In this document: positions 1 through 11,712 of the stretch, piece after piece
Layout of the letters: every line of letters starts with the position of its first letter
How positions within the stretch are numbered: the stretch's first letter is position 1
NCBI RefSeq assembly: GCF_002999335.1
Contig: NW_020312689.1
Location: 62,001 to 126,000, forward strand
Direction: 5' to 3'
Length of the DNA stretch: 64,000 nt
Source: Cyclospora cayetanensis
Taxonomy: Eukaryota; Apicomplexa; Conoidasida; Eucoccidiorida; Eimeriidae
Position numbers and translations under genes: made by a program
The notes under the pieces: generated by a model
Database searches by the model: none
Told to the model about the DNA's origin: nothing
What the model saw: the letters and a program-made list of their open reading frames with translations, nothing else

Positions 1-3000
1 TGCATTCACGCAGTGGCGTTGGCTGCAGCAACGACAGGCACTAATGGAGCTGTTGGCGAGACATGCGCTTCAGCAGCGCAAGCAGCAGATTGCTGCTGCA
101 GTCCTTCGCGTAAGCGTCTCTCTCAGTCCCTTACCTTCGGCAGCCGCAGCATTATTCCAGGCGTATCAGCAGCAGAAGGGGAAGCGGCAACTTTTTCTGG
201 TGCTGCTTGTTCCGCTGCAGAGTCTGCAGATGTACGCCTCGAGACAGCTTCGCATGCGTTTGCTTCGCCGACAGCACGAGCAGCAGCAGCAACGGGGAAC
301 ACTGCATGTGTGGCGTCAGCTCGCACAGGTGTGCTGCATGCGCAGGCAGCGTTTGCAGCAGCATGCGTTCTACGCCCTGCGATTCGCCGCTTCCTTGTCG
401 CGCAGCGTGCTGCTGTTGGCTGCATGCGTTCATCGGCTGCAGCAGCAGCAGCAACGGGAGGTGCTGCAGTGTCTGCATCAGCGTGCCCTCCTCTCGAAGA
501 AGCTGCAGCATCTTCTGCGAGCCGCAGCTGGTCGAGAGCTGCAAAATCGGCTGCAGCAGACGAAGCAGTAAGCAGCGTCGGAAAAAATGAGAGGAAGGGG
601 AGAGTTGCATGTCGAAAGAGCGGCGGCAGGTCGAAGCGCAAACTACTTCCATCCCTTGAGTTAGCACCGTGGGAAGAAAGGACTCTCTTTGCTTAGGAAG
701 AAGGAGAAAGGGGGAGGGAGGAGACTGGCAGATCAAAATTCGCTCAAAAATTTAGCATAAAAGATGCATGAGGGGCACCACGTTGCGGCAGTGGAAGTAC
801 ACCCGAAGAAATTCCAGTAGTTACCTTGCAAACCCCTTTTCGCCAGGTTGACGCATATACATGTGCCTATACATACATGTATATTCATGTATATACATAT
901 ATATGCATGTACATACGTGTGTGTATAGGTATGTGCATACGCGTATGTATGTTCGAGCTGTCTTATCGCTGTATGTGTGTGTGTCCGTGTGCGTCGATGC
1001 TGCCTCTGCTGCTGCTTCCCTCTGCTTGCAGGCAGGTTGAATCGCAGTGCAATATGGTGTTGCAGCGCATGCACGATCATGCGCAGCAGCAAGAGCGGCT
1101 GCAGACGTTTGCTGCTGCGAGCGCAGAACGGCGAGAACTGAGGTGTCTGCAGACTTCCTTCAGGGGTTGGCACGTCTTTGCCACGAGACGGATGCATGCG
1201 GCTGCGACAGCTGCAACGCTGCAGCAGCTGCGCGTGCAGAGAGAACCGCAGCAGCTGCTGCAGAGCTGCTTGCAAATCTGGAAGGAGGCGACACGGCGGC
1301 AGCAGTATGAGAGCGCAGCTACGAAGTTTCTGCAGCAGCTGCGAGTTCGCCACGTGCTTGCTGCGTGGTATCTACTGTTTCAGGAGAAGCGAGACGATGC
1401 GATGCTGCAGCAACAAGCTTTCGAGCTGCAGCAACAGTGGCGCATGCGTCGCGTGCTGCTGCGTCTGCACGAGCGGCAGCAGGAAGAAGAGTGGAGGGCG
1501 TGGTGTCTTGTGAGAGCTGAAGGCTTTCTTAGACAGCTGCAGCAACGACAGGTGGCTAGCTGCTGCAGTTGCTGCTATTGGTACAAGTGGCCGTGTCTGC
1601 TGCTGCATTTGCTGCTGCCTCTAGGAAGCTTCGTTGAGAAAAAATATCTGCCAATGGTTTGTTCTGTAGACGTACTTTGCGTTGCGGCTCGACTCAGAGG
1701 CCCCTCCTCTCTATGCCTTCTCGCGCAGTTCAAGCCTTCCCCTTTGCAAACCTGCTGCTGCGAGAGCTGTTGTATTTTTCTTGCTCTCTCTTTTTCTGCA
1801 GCAAGCCGAGACGTTCGTGAGGTGGCAGCTTTTCGCGCGGAGAGAGAAGTTCTTTCGCGCATGCACCCATCAGCTGAGACAGCAGCAACGCCAGCGCGTG
1901 CTGCACTTGTGTTTACAGCATATGGTGGCTGCTGCAACAAAGGGAGAGCGACTAGGCCTTGCTGCAGCGAAAGTGCATCAAAAGCACCGTTCGCTTCTGT
2001 TGCATTCCTTGTGGCATCACTGGGTTTCCGTTTTTCGCTACGCAAGGGCAGTGAACGCACTGCTGCAGCACTTTCTCATGCTGCAGTATACCAGACATCT
2101 CTGTAGGTATTTTTCCTCCGTCTGCGGAGCTGTGCGCTTTGCTTAGCTTTCACGATAGCTGCGAGCGAGAGTGCTGTCCATACACCGCCGACGCTGCAGG
2201 GGGGTTGTCTGTGCGCGGTAAGGCTTCTGCAGCGTGCCTCATGCAATTGAGTGTTTGTGTGTGCCTAGAGCCGCTCTGTTCCTTTGCAGCTCGCATTGTG
2301 ATCTTCTGGCGAACATACGCTGCTCAAAATCGCAAGCTGCAAAGGGCGTCAGCGCAAGTTCAGGAGCTGCTCCAAGAAAGACAGCAGCGAGGTGCTGCTG
2401 CGCTGCTGCGCTCAGCCTTGCATGCGTGGCATGCCCTTGTGCTGCGGCGGCAGCAGCTGCGCCAAGCGGTGCTCTGGCAGCTGCAGCAGCAGCAGAAGCT
2501 GCAGTATCAACAGCAGATGCGAAGGCTTCTTGTGTACTGGGCTACAGCCGCCAAACACAGAGCTGCTGCGCGCCAGTAAGACTCTTTTGACTCCGCAGTC
2601 TGTGCAGAGTGGGTGGAGGGGGAAGGGTTGCTCTTGTTCTTGTTGCGACTGCTGCTTTTGCTGCCTTTTTTTTGCATCTCCGCACATCTGCCTTCTTAAA
2701 CTTCCCGCGATCGCTTTCCTCAGGGCCGTTCTCCAACGCATCAGCACAGCGCAGCAGCAGCAGCAACAGCAGCAGCTGCAGCAGCCATTCGCCTTTTTTC
2801 CCCCGCCTGCGCGTGCAGGGGAAAAGCGGCGCGCCACCTCCTTCAGCAGCAGCAGCAGCAGCAACAGCAGCAGTAGTGGCAGTGGCAGTAGCAGCAGTAG
2901 TGGCAGTGGCAACAAGCAGCACGCCACCAGCGACGGAAGCAGCAGCGACAGTTACGACGGCCAGAGCGTCGTTGAGCAGCCCTCGCAAAGGCTGCGTTGG

Positions 3001-3644
3001 AAGTACATTGACACCTCCGGAGCAGCGGCTGCAGCAGAAACAGACGATGATGCGCTGCAGCAACCTTCACTCGCAGCGTCACGACACCAACAAGAGCCGC
3101 AGCAGCAGGAGCAGCAGGAGCTGCTGCTGATGCGGGATGAAGCTCTGAGCCTGTCTTTCTCTAGACAAGCCTTCCTCTCGCAGACACAAGACACTGAACA
3201 GCCTATGCTGCTGCAGCAACGGTGGCGTCAGCACCTGCAGCAGGAGGCGCAGCTGCAGCCGCGGCTCCTCGTGGAAGCCTCTGCGCACACTGCAGAAGAG
3301 CAGGTGCTAGAGCAGCAACAGCAGCAGCACCAACAACTTCAGCAGCAGCAGCAGCAGGCCGCTATGCCGTCCTTTACCATCCCCAAGCACTCGCTGCACC
3401 TCGAGGATCTAGAAGAAGACACACCATCGGTGCCTGCAGCAGCTGCTGCTGCTGCCGTTGCGGCAGCAGCAGCACTTCGCAGTGAGGCTGCACGGCGCTT
3501 CGAGGAAGCACCAGAAGGCATCAACACGGGCAAAAGCGACATCCCCAGCACCAGACGAAAAGGCAGCAGAGCTGCTGCCTCTCCGCCTTCTCGACGGCGC
3601 AGCAGCCACCTTCCGTTCAGACAGACGCACCCGGAGATCTTCGA

Positions 3645-3682
<38 letters not shown>

Positions 3683-4236
3683 GGAGCCGGTTGCGCAGAA
3701 GCCACTCTGTGACTCGTTCCGAGTTGAGTGCGCCTCCTTCCAGCCATGGGGAGCAGCAGCAGCAGCAGCGCATACGGCTTTCTCATCGCCGCGCATTGAG
3801 CACAGGTAGCAGAGAAACGCAGAGCAGTAGTCAGAGTGTTAGCAGCACACGCAGCGGGCAACGCCACGGCAGGATGAGAGCTCGTAGTGACGATAGCAGT
3901 CGTAGGATGCGCTGGCGTAGCAGTAACACTAGCAGGGGTAGCAGTGCCAGCGGTATATCTGGCGCTGCAAGGGCGGGTGACTCCCCGTATTCTCTAGTTG
4001 CTGAGCAGCAGCTGCCTGTACACCACAGTTCGCTGCACGCTGCAGTGCAGCACGGGCGTCAGCACCGGCAGACGCGAAATCGCGAGGATACCGCTTCGCA
4101 TGCCGACAGTGAGCAGTATCTTCGGAGGGCATGGGAAGGGGAGGAGCAGGAGCAGCAGCTGCTGCTTCAACTGCGGCGAGACGTCAAAGCAGCTGCGGCA
4201 GCATCCAGGGAGCAGCGTGGACAAAATAGCGCTTAA
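1..4236 (+). CDS. Sfi1-like centrin-binding repeat protein (5' partial)
   Basis: Runs in from the left edge. Proposed exons: 2-567, 1032-1551, 1802-2102, 2290-2575 and 2724-4236. All four introns are GT-AG, all phases agree, and the joined frame is 1061 codons plus stop. The first four exons encode at least ten copies of a helix with Trp after a hydrophobic run and basic residues following, such as FRGWHVFATRR, LQIWKEATRR, FVRWQLFARREK, VIFWRTYAAQNR and LHAWHALVLRR, spaced roughly 30-40 residues. That is the pattern of Sfi1 centrin-binding repeats, which form long helices at spindle poles and centrosomes. The last exon is different: Gln, Ser and Ala tracts with RS-rich stretches, probably disordered. 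Upstream of the Met at 44 the frame stays open with another Trp repeat, so the true start lies outside the window. Family assignment rests on repeat pattern only. Confidence 0.72.
842..1000 (+). repeat. TATACATG-rich microsatellite in intron 1 of the Sfi1-like gene
   Basis: Alternating purine-pyrimidine sequence made of TATACATG, ATGTATAT and GTGTGT words, wholly inside the intron 568-1031. It resembles the longer ladders in the glucosidase II introns. Confidence 0.6.
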
Positions 4237-4987
4237 CAGGTTATTTCCTATCTGTAAAGCCTCTAGTTTCTTGGCGGCGTGTGAAAGACCTACTGCTACT
4301 GTCGCTCATGGCTCTCGCACATATCTGTCTCTCTCTCTCACTGCTGCTGCGGCTAAACTTGGCGCTGCATGCACGCACATTACAAGAGGCTAGCCCTTTG
4401 CACCTTCTTCCCGAAAGCTTCGTGTGTTGTTAAGAGTCGGCCTTTCAGGCTGCACCTGACACTATTCGGAATGCAATCCTGCTGCTGGTGAGGGTAGGGG
4501 GTCTACACAGGAGTAGTGTGTTCTCCTACGAAACGAAACTGACTGGACACCTGGGATGCCACTGCGAAGCCTTGATGGCTCTTTGTCTCCGCAAAGAAAA
4601 TTACTAAATCTGTAGCACGCCGGTAAACGCAGGCGTGCCGTTGCCACGCCATGTGGCTAGGCAGCAGCTCGCCAGCTGGGTAGCTGCTCACCGCTCGCTA
4701 GCTAGCTAGGGCTTAATGGCATGCTGCCTACACAGGAATCTCTTGCGCCAGATATGCTGGTTATTACCACTGGCTTACCACCTCACTGTCCTCGCTGGCT
4801 AGCTAGCTCGCACGTCAGTGTCTAAAATAGCCATATACGATGCGGAAGACGTGGGGGTGGGGTGGAGGGGGGAAGCCCCTCGGTGTGTATGTGTGTGTGT
4901 GTGTCTGCGCCGGTTCACTGGCTTCAAGCTGGGAAGATGTGAAACTGAGGGGGGGAGGGGTAAGCTGCTAGCTGCTCTTCTGCGGAG
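4237..4987. other. Intergenic stretch with a TAGC-rich segment
   Basis: No convincing coding sequence. It holds a CT-rich run near 4325-4345. From 4651 to 4810 there is a segment full of GCTAGC words (GCTAGCTAGCTAGG near 4697, GGCTAGCTAGCTCG near 4798). The same word family recurs near 20080-20126, 24643-24658 and 59870-59965. It is the 3' flank of two convergent genes. Confidence 0.5.
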
Positions 4988-6220
4988 TCAAACGACGGCA
5001 GAGTCGTCCTCTGCAGAGGGAGACTGCGCTGCATCCTGCAGGAGGGGCTGTGTCTCTTGCTCTGCTTGCGTGGAGACGAGGCGTTCTTGTTCGACAAAGG
5101 CATGCAGCAGACGTCTGACGCCGCCCCCCCCAAGGGGGTTGTTCCTGAGCTTTTCAGAAGCAGCGACATCCACTTGCTGTTGGTGCAGGTGTCGCCGCTG
5201 CTGCTCTTGGTCCTGAGCCTGCTCGTCGTGATTTTCCTTGCCTGCTGCACCTTGCGGGGGAGGCGCTCTGCTGGGAAGCATCACGGCGGCAGAGAGACGG
5301 TGGTCTGCCTCGAGCGCATGCTGCAGGAGTTGGAGGGCCGCAGCTCCCTCGAAGAGTTTCACTGCATTTCGAACATGGATTCCAAGAGGGAAGTGTATGA
5401 GGAGGCTGATCGCTAGCTGAGTCCACACCGCCATGCCTAGCTGCAGTCGGTGTGACGGCGCTGCTGCGAAGAAAGCCGAGAGGTTCACGCAGCACAAGGC
5501 TGCCAGCGAGGGGGAACACAAGCAACTGTTCAACGTAAGCCACCTCGAATTAACGGAGACGAGGCGAGCGGCGCAGTCTCGGCCTTTGTGAGGCTCGTCG
5601 GTTAAGGCTCTGTCTCCCGCCTGAGAGACAGCCACTGCCACGAGCAGAAGAAGCGCCTGGCAAGGCACGAGCAGCAGGAGGCCCCAGTACAGCAGCGCGT
5701 AGAGCAAGCCGCGGTCGAAGCTGTAGAGGTGTTCTGTTTTAGGGGGAACAAACATAATCAGTGCCATCGCAGAGGCGGGCTGTGCGGCAGCTGCACGCAA
5801 GGCAGCAGGAGGCGCCGGCTCCTCAGTCCGAGTGGTCTTTAGATATCCCCCTCTCTCTGCAGCAGCAGATGCACTGACATCGGGTAGGTGCAAAGGCCGA
5901 ATAGAAGGATATTGCGCTTCGACTAGGGAGAGGAAGGCGAACGGATACGCCGCGGCAATGGTGCTTAGGACAAAGAAAAGCAGCACGAGCCGCAGCTGCT
6001 GCCGAAGTCGCCGCTTGAACGCCACGTCAAAGGGGGGGCAAAGGCACTCCGAGAGGCACCAGTCAAGGCTGCGACAAAAGCGGCTGCAGAAGCTGCCCCC
6101 TCCATCATATTCTGAGGGGCTAGAAGAACTCCAAATCGGCTTGCTCATTCGAGCAGTAGCGGGGAGGCATGGACAGCTGCTGCCGGCTCCAGAGGATGAC
6201 GGCAAGCTGCCTGGAGGCAT
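4988..6220 (-). CDS. Hypothetical multi-pass membrane protein, 3' exons
   Basis: Open frame of 410 codons. A basic stretch leads into a strong hydrophobic helix at about residues 70-100 (LRLVLLFFVLSTIAAAYPFA). A second lies near 168-200 (LLYALLYWGLLLLVPCQALL) and a third near 265-290 (AVWTQLAISLLIHFPLG). The C-terminus is Gln- and acid-rich and looks cytosolic. Between the second and third helices (about 5450-5560) the sequence looks like an intron, ending in a pyrimidine run and CAG before the AVWTQ exon. The Met at 6220 may not be the real start, because a coding-like frame continues upstream to 7131. I recognise no family. Confidence 0.45.
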   Translation of the reverse strand: MPPGSLPSSSGAGSSCPCLPATARMSKPIWSSSSPSEYDGGGSFCSRFCRSLDWCLSECLCPPFDVAFKRRLRQQLRLVLLFFVLSTIAAAYPFAFLSLVEAQYPSIRPLHLPDVSASAAAERGGYLKTTRTEEPAPPAALRAAAAQPASAMALIMFVPPKTEHLYSFDRGLLYALLYWGLLLLVPCQALLLLVAVAVSQAGDRALTDEPHKGRDCAARLVSVNSRWLTLNSCLCSPSLAALCCVNLSAFFAAAPSHRLQLGMAVWTQLAISLLIHFPLGIHVRNAVKLFEGAAALQLLQHALEADHRLSAAVMLPSRAPPPQGAAGKENHDEQAQDQEQQRRHLHQQQVDVAASEKLRNNPLGGGGVRRLLHAFVEQERLVSTQAEQETQPLLQDAAQSPSAEDDSAVV

Positions 6221-7131
6221 TCTGCGCAGAAAGGGCTGATGATGCCACCTCCCCTATCCGCTGTCTCTCTGCTTCCGGGAGGGTATGCCTCGGCGAGCGA
6301 GTCTGTCTCGGGCAGGCTATACACCTGAGAAAAGACGCCGCCTGCCTGCGTTCCAGTTAGCAGCAGACAAAGCTTCCGGTGGAGGGTCACCCGTGGCTCC
6401 TTGCCTTGCAGAAGCAGGTGCATCTGCAGCAACAGCAGCAACTGCTGCTCTTTCTCCGCCTGCTCCTGCTCCTGCTGTCGCAGCTGTATATACACCTGGA
6501 GCGCCAGTAGTTCGATGCTGCAGCCACGGGGCCTCCTGGAGTGCTGCTGCGCCTGGAGGAGACGGTTTCCAGGAATTCTACTGCGAACTCTCTGCTCTCT
6601 AAACACCTCCACCCCAGCTGCCGCAAAAATTCCAATGATTTGTTCTCTGATATCCAGGATTTCGAAGAGGCCTTTTGAGAAGGCGGCCGTGCTGTCTCCC
6701 ATACCTTCCTTTGGGAGGCCCTCTCTGCGCAGCACACGCAGCTGTCGACGCCGTAGCAGCCAGCCGCAACACATGAAAAGAGTCGTGTGTGCTGCTTCAG
6801 CGTCAGATACAGAGCCAACTCCCAGTGTAGTTTGCGAGGCTCCCCGTAGAAGGCGGAGGATACAGAACCGCCAATCGCGAATACTGTGGAAGAGGCCTTT
6901 GTTGCTGCGATCGTCGCTGCTGCGGCGACTGCAGTCTGTAGCTTCGAGTTGACGCTGGATACTGAGCACAAAAGCTCTCACTTTGCTAGGATCATGAAAT
7001 TGTGGCGGGTGTTGCCTCGACTGCGGCTGCACTTTCCCCACGATCGCGCCTAGTAGTCGGCTGCAGTACTGTGAGCGCGCCGATGCACCAACACACACAG
7101 CGGGAACGGGAGCAGCGGGAGCAAGCCACAC
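6145..7131 (-). CDS. Possible 5' exons of the membrane protein gene
   Basis: Open frame of 328 codons, with a second minus frame open over 6387-6971. One carries KVRAFVLSIQRQLEATD and a Gln/Leu-rich amphipathic stretch (ELLALQVYIQLRQQEQEQ). The other carries FYGEPRKLHWELALYLTLKQ. Several pyrimidine-AG acceptors (for example before the codons for VYSLPETDS, near 6320) suggest two or three exons feeding the downstream membrane exons. I could not fix the borders, and it may be a separate gene. Confidence 0.3.
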   Translation of the reverse strand: MWLAPAAPVPAVCVGASARSQYCSRLLGAIVGKVQPQSRQHPPQFHDPSKVRAFVLSIQRQLEATDCSRRSSDDRSNKGLFHSIRDWRFCILRLLRGASQTTLGVGSVSDAEAAHTTLFMCCGWLLRRRQLRVLRREGLPKEGMGDSTAAFSKGLFEILDIREQIIGIFAAAGVEVFREQRVRSRIPGNRLLQAQQHSRRPRGCSIELLALQVYIQLRQQEQEQAEKEQQLLLLLQMHLLLQGKEPRVTLHRKLCLLLTGTQAGGVFSQVYSLPETDSLAEAYPPGSRETADRGGGIISPFCAECLQAACRHPLEPAAAVHASPLLLE

Positions 7132-7244
7132 GTAAAATTGGCGCTCCCCTTAAATGGAACGATTGGTGCTATTGCAGGAAAAGAGAGGTTGAAACTGCAA
7201 GTGTTGGTGCTGCGTGTATTTCGCTGCACATCACATGCGTCTAG

Positions 7245-8067
7245 TGGACAGAAGCTAAGGCAGGCGCAGCAGCAGCAGCAGTGACACAGTACTTCTGCTG
7301 CTGCTGCGGCTCTGCGTGAGCGTCAAGGAGCTCGAGGCTCCATTTTAAGATCCCTCAACATAAGGAACAGAATTACAAAGTAAAGCCCTTTTCTCCACCA
7401 ATTTCAGGGCCGTTTTCCAGCGGGTGAACTGCCGCATACCGCACGGCCGCTGCTGCTCCGGTGGTCTCTCTCTGGCAGGCGCTGAAGCTCAAGCGGTATG
7501 CGCAGTCGCCAACTCGGGGTGTAATATGTCTGTTGCCATGCGGCTTCTCGCGAATCTTTGAGTTTCATCGTTTTCGCATCCTAGGCAGCGTCTCATATTG
7601 TTAACAGGGGAGACAACTCGCAAAAAGAACGGGCAGCTCCCTTCTCTGCCGCCGCAGCGACTACCCCAATCGTACTCGCGACGTCGCTGGTGCGTTGCCT
7701 CAAGAGCCCCCTCCTTCCAACGGCTCAGAGCAGTCCTACAGGCATTAAATCGCATGTAAAGTGATTTAGCGCGAGAGGGAGGCTCCTGATGCCTTGCTCT
7801 TCTCCTATGGCGCGCCTCAACTTGTCGATACTGGTCCTGCTGTCTCACCAGGAACACTCGACAGCTGCTAGCTGCCTCTACAAACGATGCCTATGATGAA
7901 ACCGCATGACGAATGGGCATTCAAATGCACGGACGCATGCAGCACGGCTCTTGAATGGGGAACGGCGAACGCAGCAGCAGCTCTTTGTGGGTCGTAGCCT
8001 TGGCTCTAGAAGCGGCGAGAGGCGTCTTCGTCATCCGTAGGAGTAAGAGCACTTCTGCCAAAGAACG
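7245..8067. other. Intergenic, no gene recognised
   Basis: Contains a short CAG/CTG cluster near 7265-7310 and a weak minus-strand frame at 7489-7857 without domain features. It would hold the promoters of the flanking divergent genes if the minus gene starts near 7131 and the plus gene near 8068. Confidence 0.4.
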
Positions 8068-10184
8068 ATGCTAGTCCGCTGTCTGGAAGTGTGTGGGTGT
8101 TGTGGTTCACGTCGACGAAACGTAAGTGGCTACATGCAGGGGCGGCTGCTCCTGCTTCTCCCCTTCTGGCTGCTCCCTGTATGCGCTTCGAAAGTGTCGT
8201 ACACCCTGCTGTTGCTCCTTCATTAAGCTGCTGCTGATGCGGCTTGCCGTGCTCCAAGCACATGTTTCAGCTGAGGCGCTGCAAAGTGTGGTGCCACCAC
8301 ACACCTGCGTGCGAAGGGGGGGAGGCCGCAGGTTGTTTGAGTGTGTTTTGCCGGGTTACTCTAATACGAGTGTTGTGACTTCCTTCGCTGGTTTCCTCCT
8401 TCCTGCGCGTCTTTTTCCAATGTTCGTTCTCCAGGTGACGCATCAGGAGGCGATTCTGAAGCAGCGAGGTGAAACCAGTTCCCTGACATCCCCGCAACAG
8501 TTTCCCCCGCTACTCTCTCCCACATATTCATTCCCCTGTGCAGGGTTGCAAAGAACCTCTTTTAAGTTTGCTGGACCGCAGTCTTCTATTCTCTCTCCCC
8601 CTTGCAGCCCTCGAGCCTTTCTTTATATATTCTGGTTCCTTTATATATGTGAATGATCATCTACAAGCATAATACATATATATTTGTGAACATGTGCGTA
8701 TACATTATATGTATATATACATACAGGGCCACTCTGCTGCTCTTGTTTTTGCAACTCCCGTAACACTGCCAAGACGCATTCGCGGTGCTGCTGCGGCTGG
8801 CGCCTCTACCGTTGTTGTTGTATGTATTGCAGCAACCCTAAGCTACCGTCTCCTCTCTGTAAGTAGCCGTCCGAGCAGCCCGCTCAGGCCTTCTCTCGTC
8901 TACGTAGGTGAGTACGTAGATGCTGGGGGCAAGAAAATCAGCAGCAGCAACAACAGGAGCAGCGGCTGTGGAGATGAGGGTGGTGCTGGTGGAGACACGC
9001 GCAGACTGCCGACAGGGCAGATGGTTCATCTCCAGTTCCATTCTAGCGGAAGGGCTGCTGCAGACCCCACCCAAAACACCACCACCTCTACCAGCAGTTG
9101 GAGCAGCAGCAGCAGCAGCGCCAAGACGCCGTACTGCAGCAGCACAGTCACCTCCTCTCAGGAGGCTTTCCCGACAGTCGTAATTGATGAATCTGGTTAC
9201 CCATGTCGTTCTTCTCCGCGTGATTTACCAGCGTCTCCGAACGCTACGGAGCCAAAGGCCTCTGAAAGACCCCTCTCGAAGCCGCGATCGTCGTCTCTGT
9301 CTCTCTTGAGATCAGCACAGGATGCTCTAGATGGACTGTGGGGGGGTTTGCTGCCGGAGCCAGCGCCTGAAACTCTCCATTTTCCCCTGCCTCCCAGCCC
9401 TCTGCTATCGCCGCGAGTAGCACATTCAAACTCGGGAGACGTACTTCTACAGGGGGCCTCTGAGGGCCTCCCTGCCAGCAGCAACACAAACCCCACCCTC
9501 GCAGCAGCGCTGCCGGCTACCTGCATCCCCACAGAGGAGGATGCACACCGCGCTGAGGCTCCTAACATGCAGCAGGAAGAAAACACACGGGAAGAGCAGA
9601 TTGAGCAGCAGCAGCAGCCACAGTCAGAATCTGCCAGTCGTTTTGATGCAGAAAGCAAAGACACCGGTCAAGCGCTTACGCGCACTGCTTCTCTACCGTC
9701 CTCGAGATTGGAAGAGGAAGGAAACATCCCCTTGCCTCCGGCAGTACCAACAATCGAAGACGACGCAGCAGCAGCAGTCCAGCCGCAGCAGAAACCAGAA
9801 CAACAAGGGCAACCAGAGCACCAAGATCAGCAACAACAACACGGCTCTCCTCCACTCGCCTCCCTGTCCTCTGCCTCAAGTCGCATGTCTTTTGTCTCCC
9901 CCTTCAGCGTTTCGGGCAGAAGCAGCGGCAACAATGGCAGCGGGGATGAGAGGCTCCCTAGCCACCTCTCCAGCGGCAGCAGCCAGAGCATCCGTAGCGC
10001 TCGCAGCAGCAGCAGCCTGATGCTGACAGCCAGGAGTATGGAGACTCCCCGTGTCAATTTTTTACTTACAGATGTCGATGCATCACAGGCCTCACCAGCA
10101 GAAACAGCACCGCCAGCAGAAACAGAGTCTCTTCCTGCTGATCGTGCTCCTAGGCAGGGCTTTTACTCTCCTAGGGAATTTTAA
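8068..10184 (+). CDS. Protein with Cys-rich N-terminus and disordered Ser/Gln/Pro-rich body
   Basis: Proposed exons: 8068-8121, 8435-8468, 8727-8858 and 8908-10184, with GT-AG introns and consistent phase, giving 498 residues. The start is the ATG at 8068, just before a GTAAGT donor. The first three exons encode Cys clusters: CLEVCGCC, then CCSCFC, then CCC and CCCMYC, with basic residues between. This could be a multiply palmitoylated membrane anchor or a metal-binding region; neither can be settled by eye. The last exon is low complexity (Ser, Pro, Gln, acidic) and lacks a recognisable domain. The last intron is only about 49 bases; an alternative AG at 8918-8919 keeps frame. Reading straight through in the frame of the last exon instead gives a single hydrophobic helix (GASTVVVVCIAATLSYR). 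No homologue recognised. Confidence 0.45.
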
Positions 10185-11712
10185 CAGCAGCCAAGAACAG
10201 CAGCTGCTGCTTGGAGCTGTAGCAGCAGTAGCCAATACACCGACGTATCTCTACCCACCACTACTTGCAAGCACAGCCACACTAACAGAAGTAGCGCAGG
10301 CGGCGCTTGCAGAGGAGTAAACTAGAACTCAGGCTCTAGTCTTGACAGCGGCAGACACGTTTTGTTTTGCTGTAGCAGTGTAGCGTCCGCTGTGGCAGCC
10401 CGTTTCGCACGCCGCTACTCATAACACAGCAAAGCAGTACGAAGTGTCTCTCGCAGCTCTGCAGCATCGTGCATTCCACGAGACGCACTGTTTGCAGCTC
10501 GTTAGGGCACCTCTGACGTTGCCAGGGTGGCACATGGTAACAACAGATACCGCAGAAAAAGCGCTGTCTCATCTGACCTGAGCGGATGCATCCAACACAC
10601 AAAACTGGTTGGTGGGAGTCACCTTTCCGTGCATCTCTGCTCTCCTTGAGCACGTCTGTCCAGCTGCTTTTCCTCGCTCGCTTTTCGCAGAGGCCTCCTT
10701 TTCTGCCGCTGCCGCCACACTTTATCAACGGGGTGGTAACACAGCGTCCGCAAGTCACTGCGTATCGGCATAGTCAGTACACCTCCTACGCCCTCACTTG
10801 TATCGGAATAGCGCCAGTAGAAAGCCTTCACTGGAGAACTCGAGGCGTAGACCCTGCGCTGTCTCTGTGGCAGCGGCAGCAGCAAAGTGCGCATCAGAAG
10901 GCGTGAAAGGAGACACTCGAATAAAGGGGTGTAACATTAGGAGGATACGTGCAGCAGAGTAGCATTTTGTTCTGCGCCGAGGAAACCACGTGAGCGAGTG
11001 AGCGAGCAGTCGGTCCAAGTCAATCAAGAGGCGTCGATGAGAGATGTGTGCTCTCACTGAGAGGAGGGATAAGAGACTGCAGGGCAGTCAACGTAAACTC
11101 ATGCCTGGAGGGTATTGAACACAGCACACCATGACATCCCTTACTGCAGCATTTCGCAGCTGCCTTAGCAACGGCCCCTGCTAGCATGGCTCATACGAGA
11201 GTATGTAAGAAGAACCAGGCATTCTGTAGCCTAGATGATGGTGCTCTGCACGATACTTGTTTCATGGAAGTGCTCATTTCCATTTCGCACTGTCTCTTGG
11301 TGTGGTGAGTCCTTGGATTACATCATATATATATTTATACATATATATACATATATATGATCAAGAATTGACATCGACTATACAGCTAATGTCTTTACTA
11401 GAAATTCATTAGTTAGGTCGCAGCATCGCTGTTGTCACTTCGTGGTGCAGTGTGAACGTCCAGCAAGCGCGTGGAGCCTCTAATTGCACAATGCGAACTA
11501 AGAGACATCCCCGCAGCCAACCGACTCCCCTGCTGCACTCCCCTCATGCAGCTGTGCTGCTGGTTAAGGCCTTGCCTGTGATTTCTGGTGACCATGTAGC
11601 TGGGAAACGCAGTGAGGGTAGGGCAGAAGGAGATTCGATGCGCCATTAGGCCCTGCACAGTCTTCGCAAACAGCGCAGGTGTCGCACAAGGCACCCCTCC
11701 AGCAGTGTGATG
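10185..11712. other. Intergenic, no gene recognised
   Basis: A frame at 10051-10320 overlaps the end of the preceding gene and is probably its shadow. An AT-rich TATATATACATA run lies at 11325-11360. I see no conserved coding signal or RNA gene. Confidence 0.4.
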
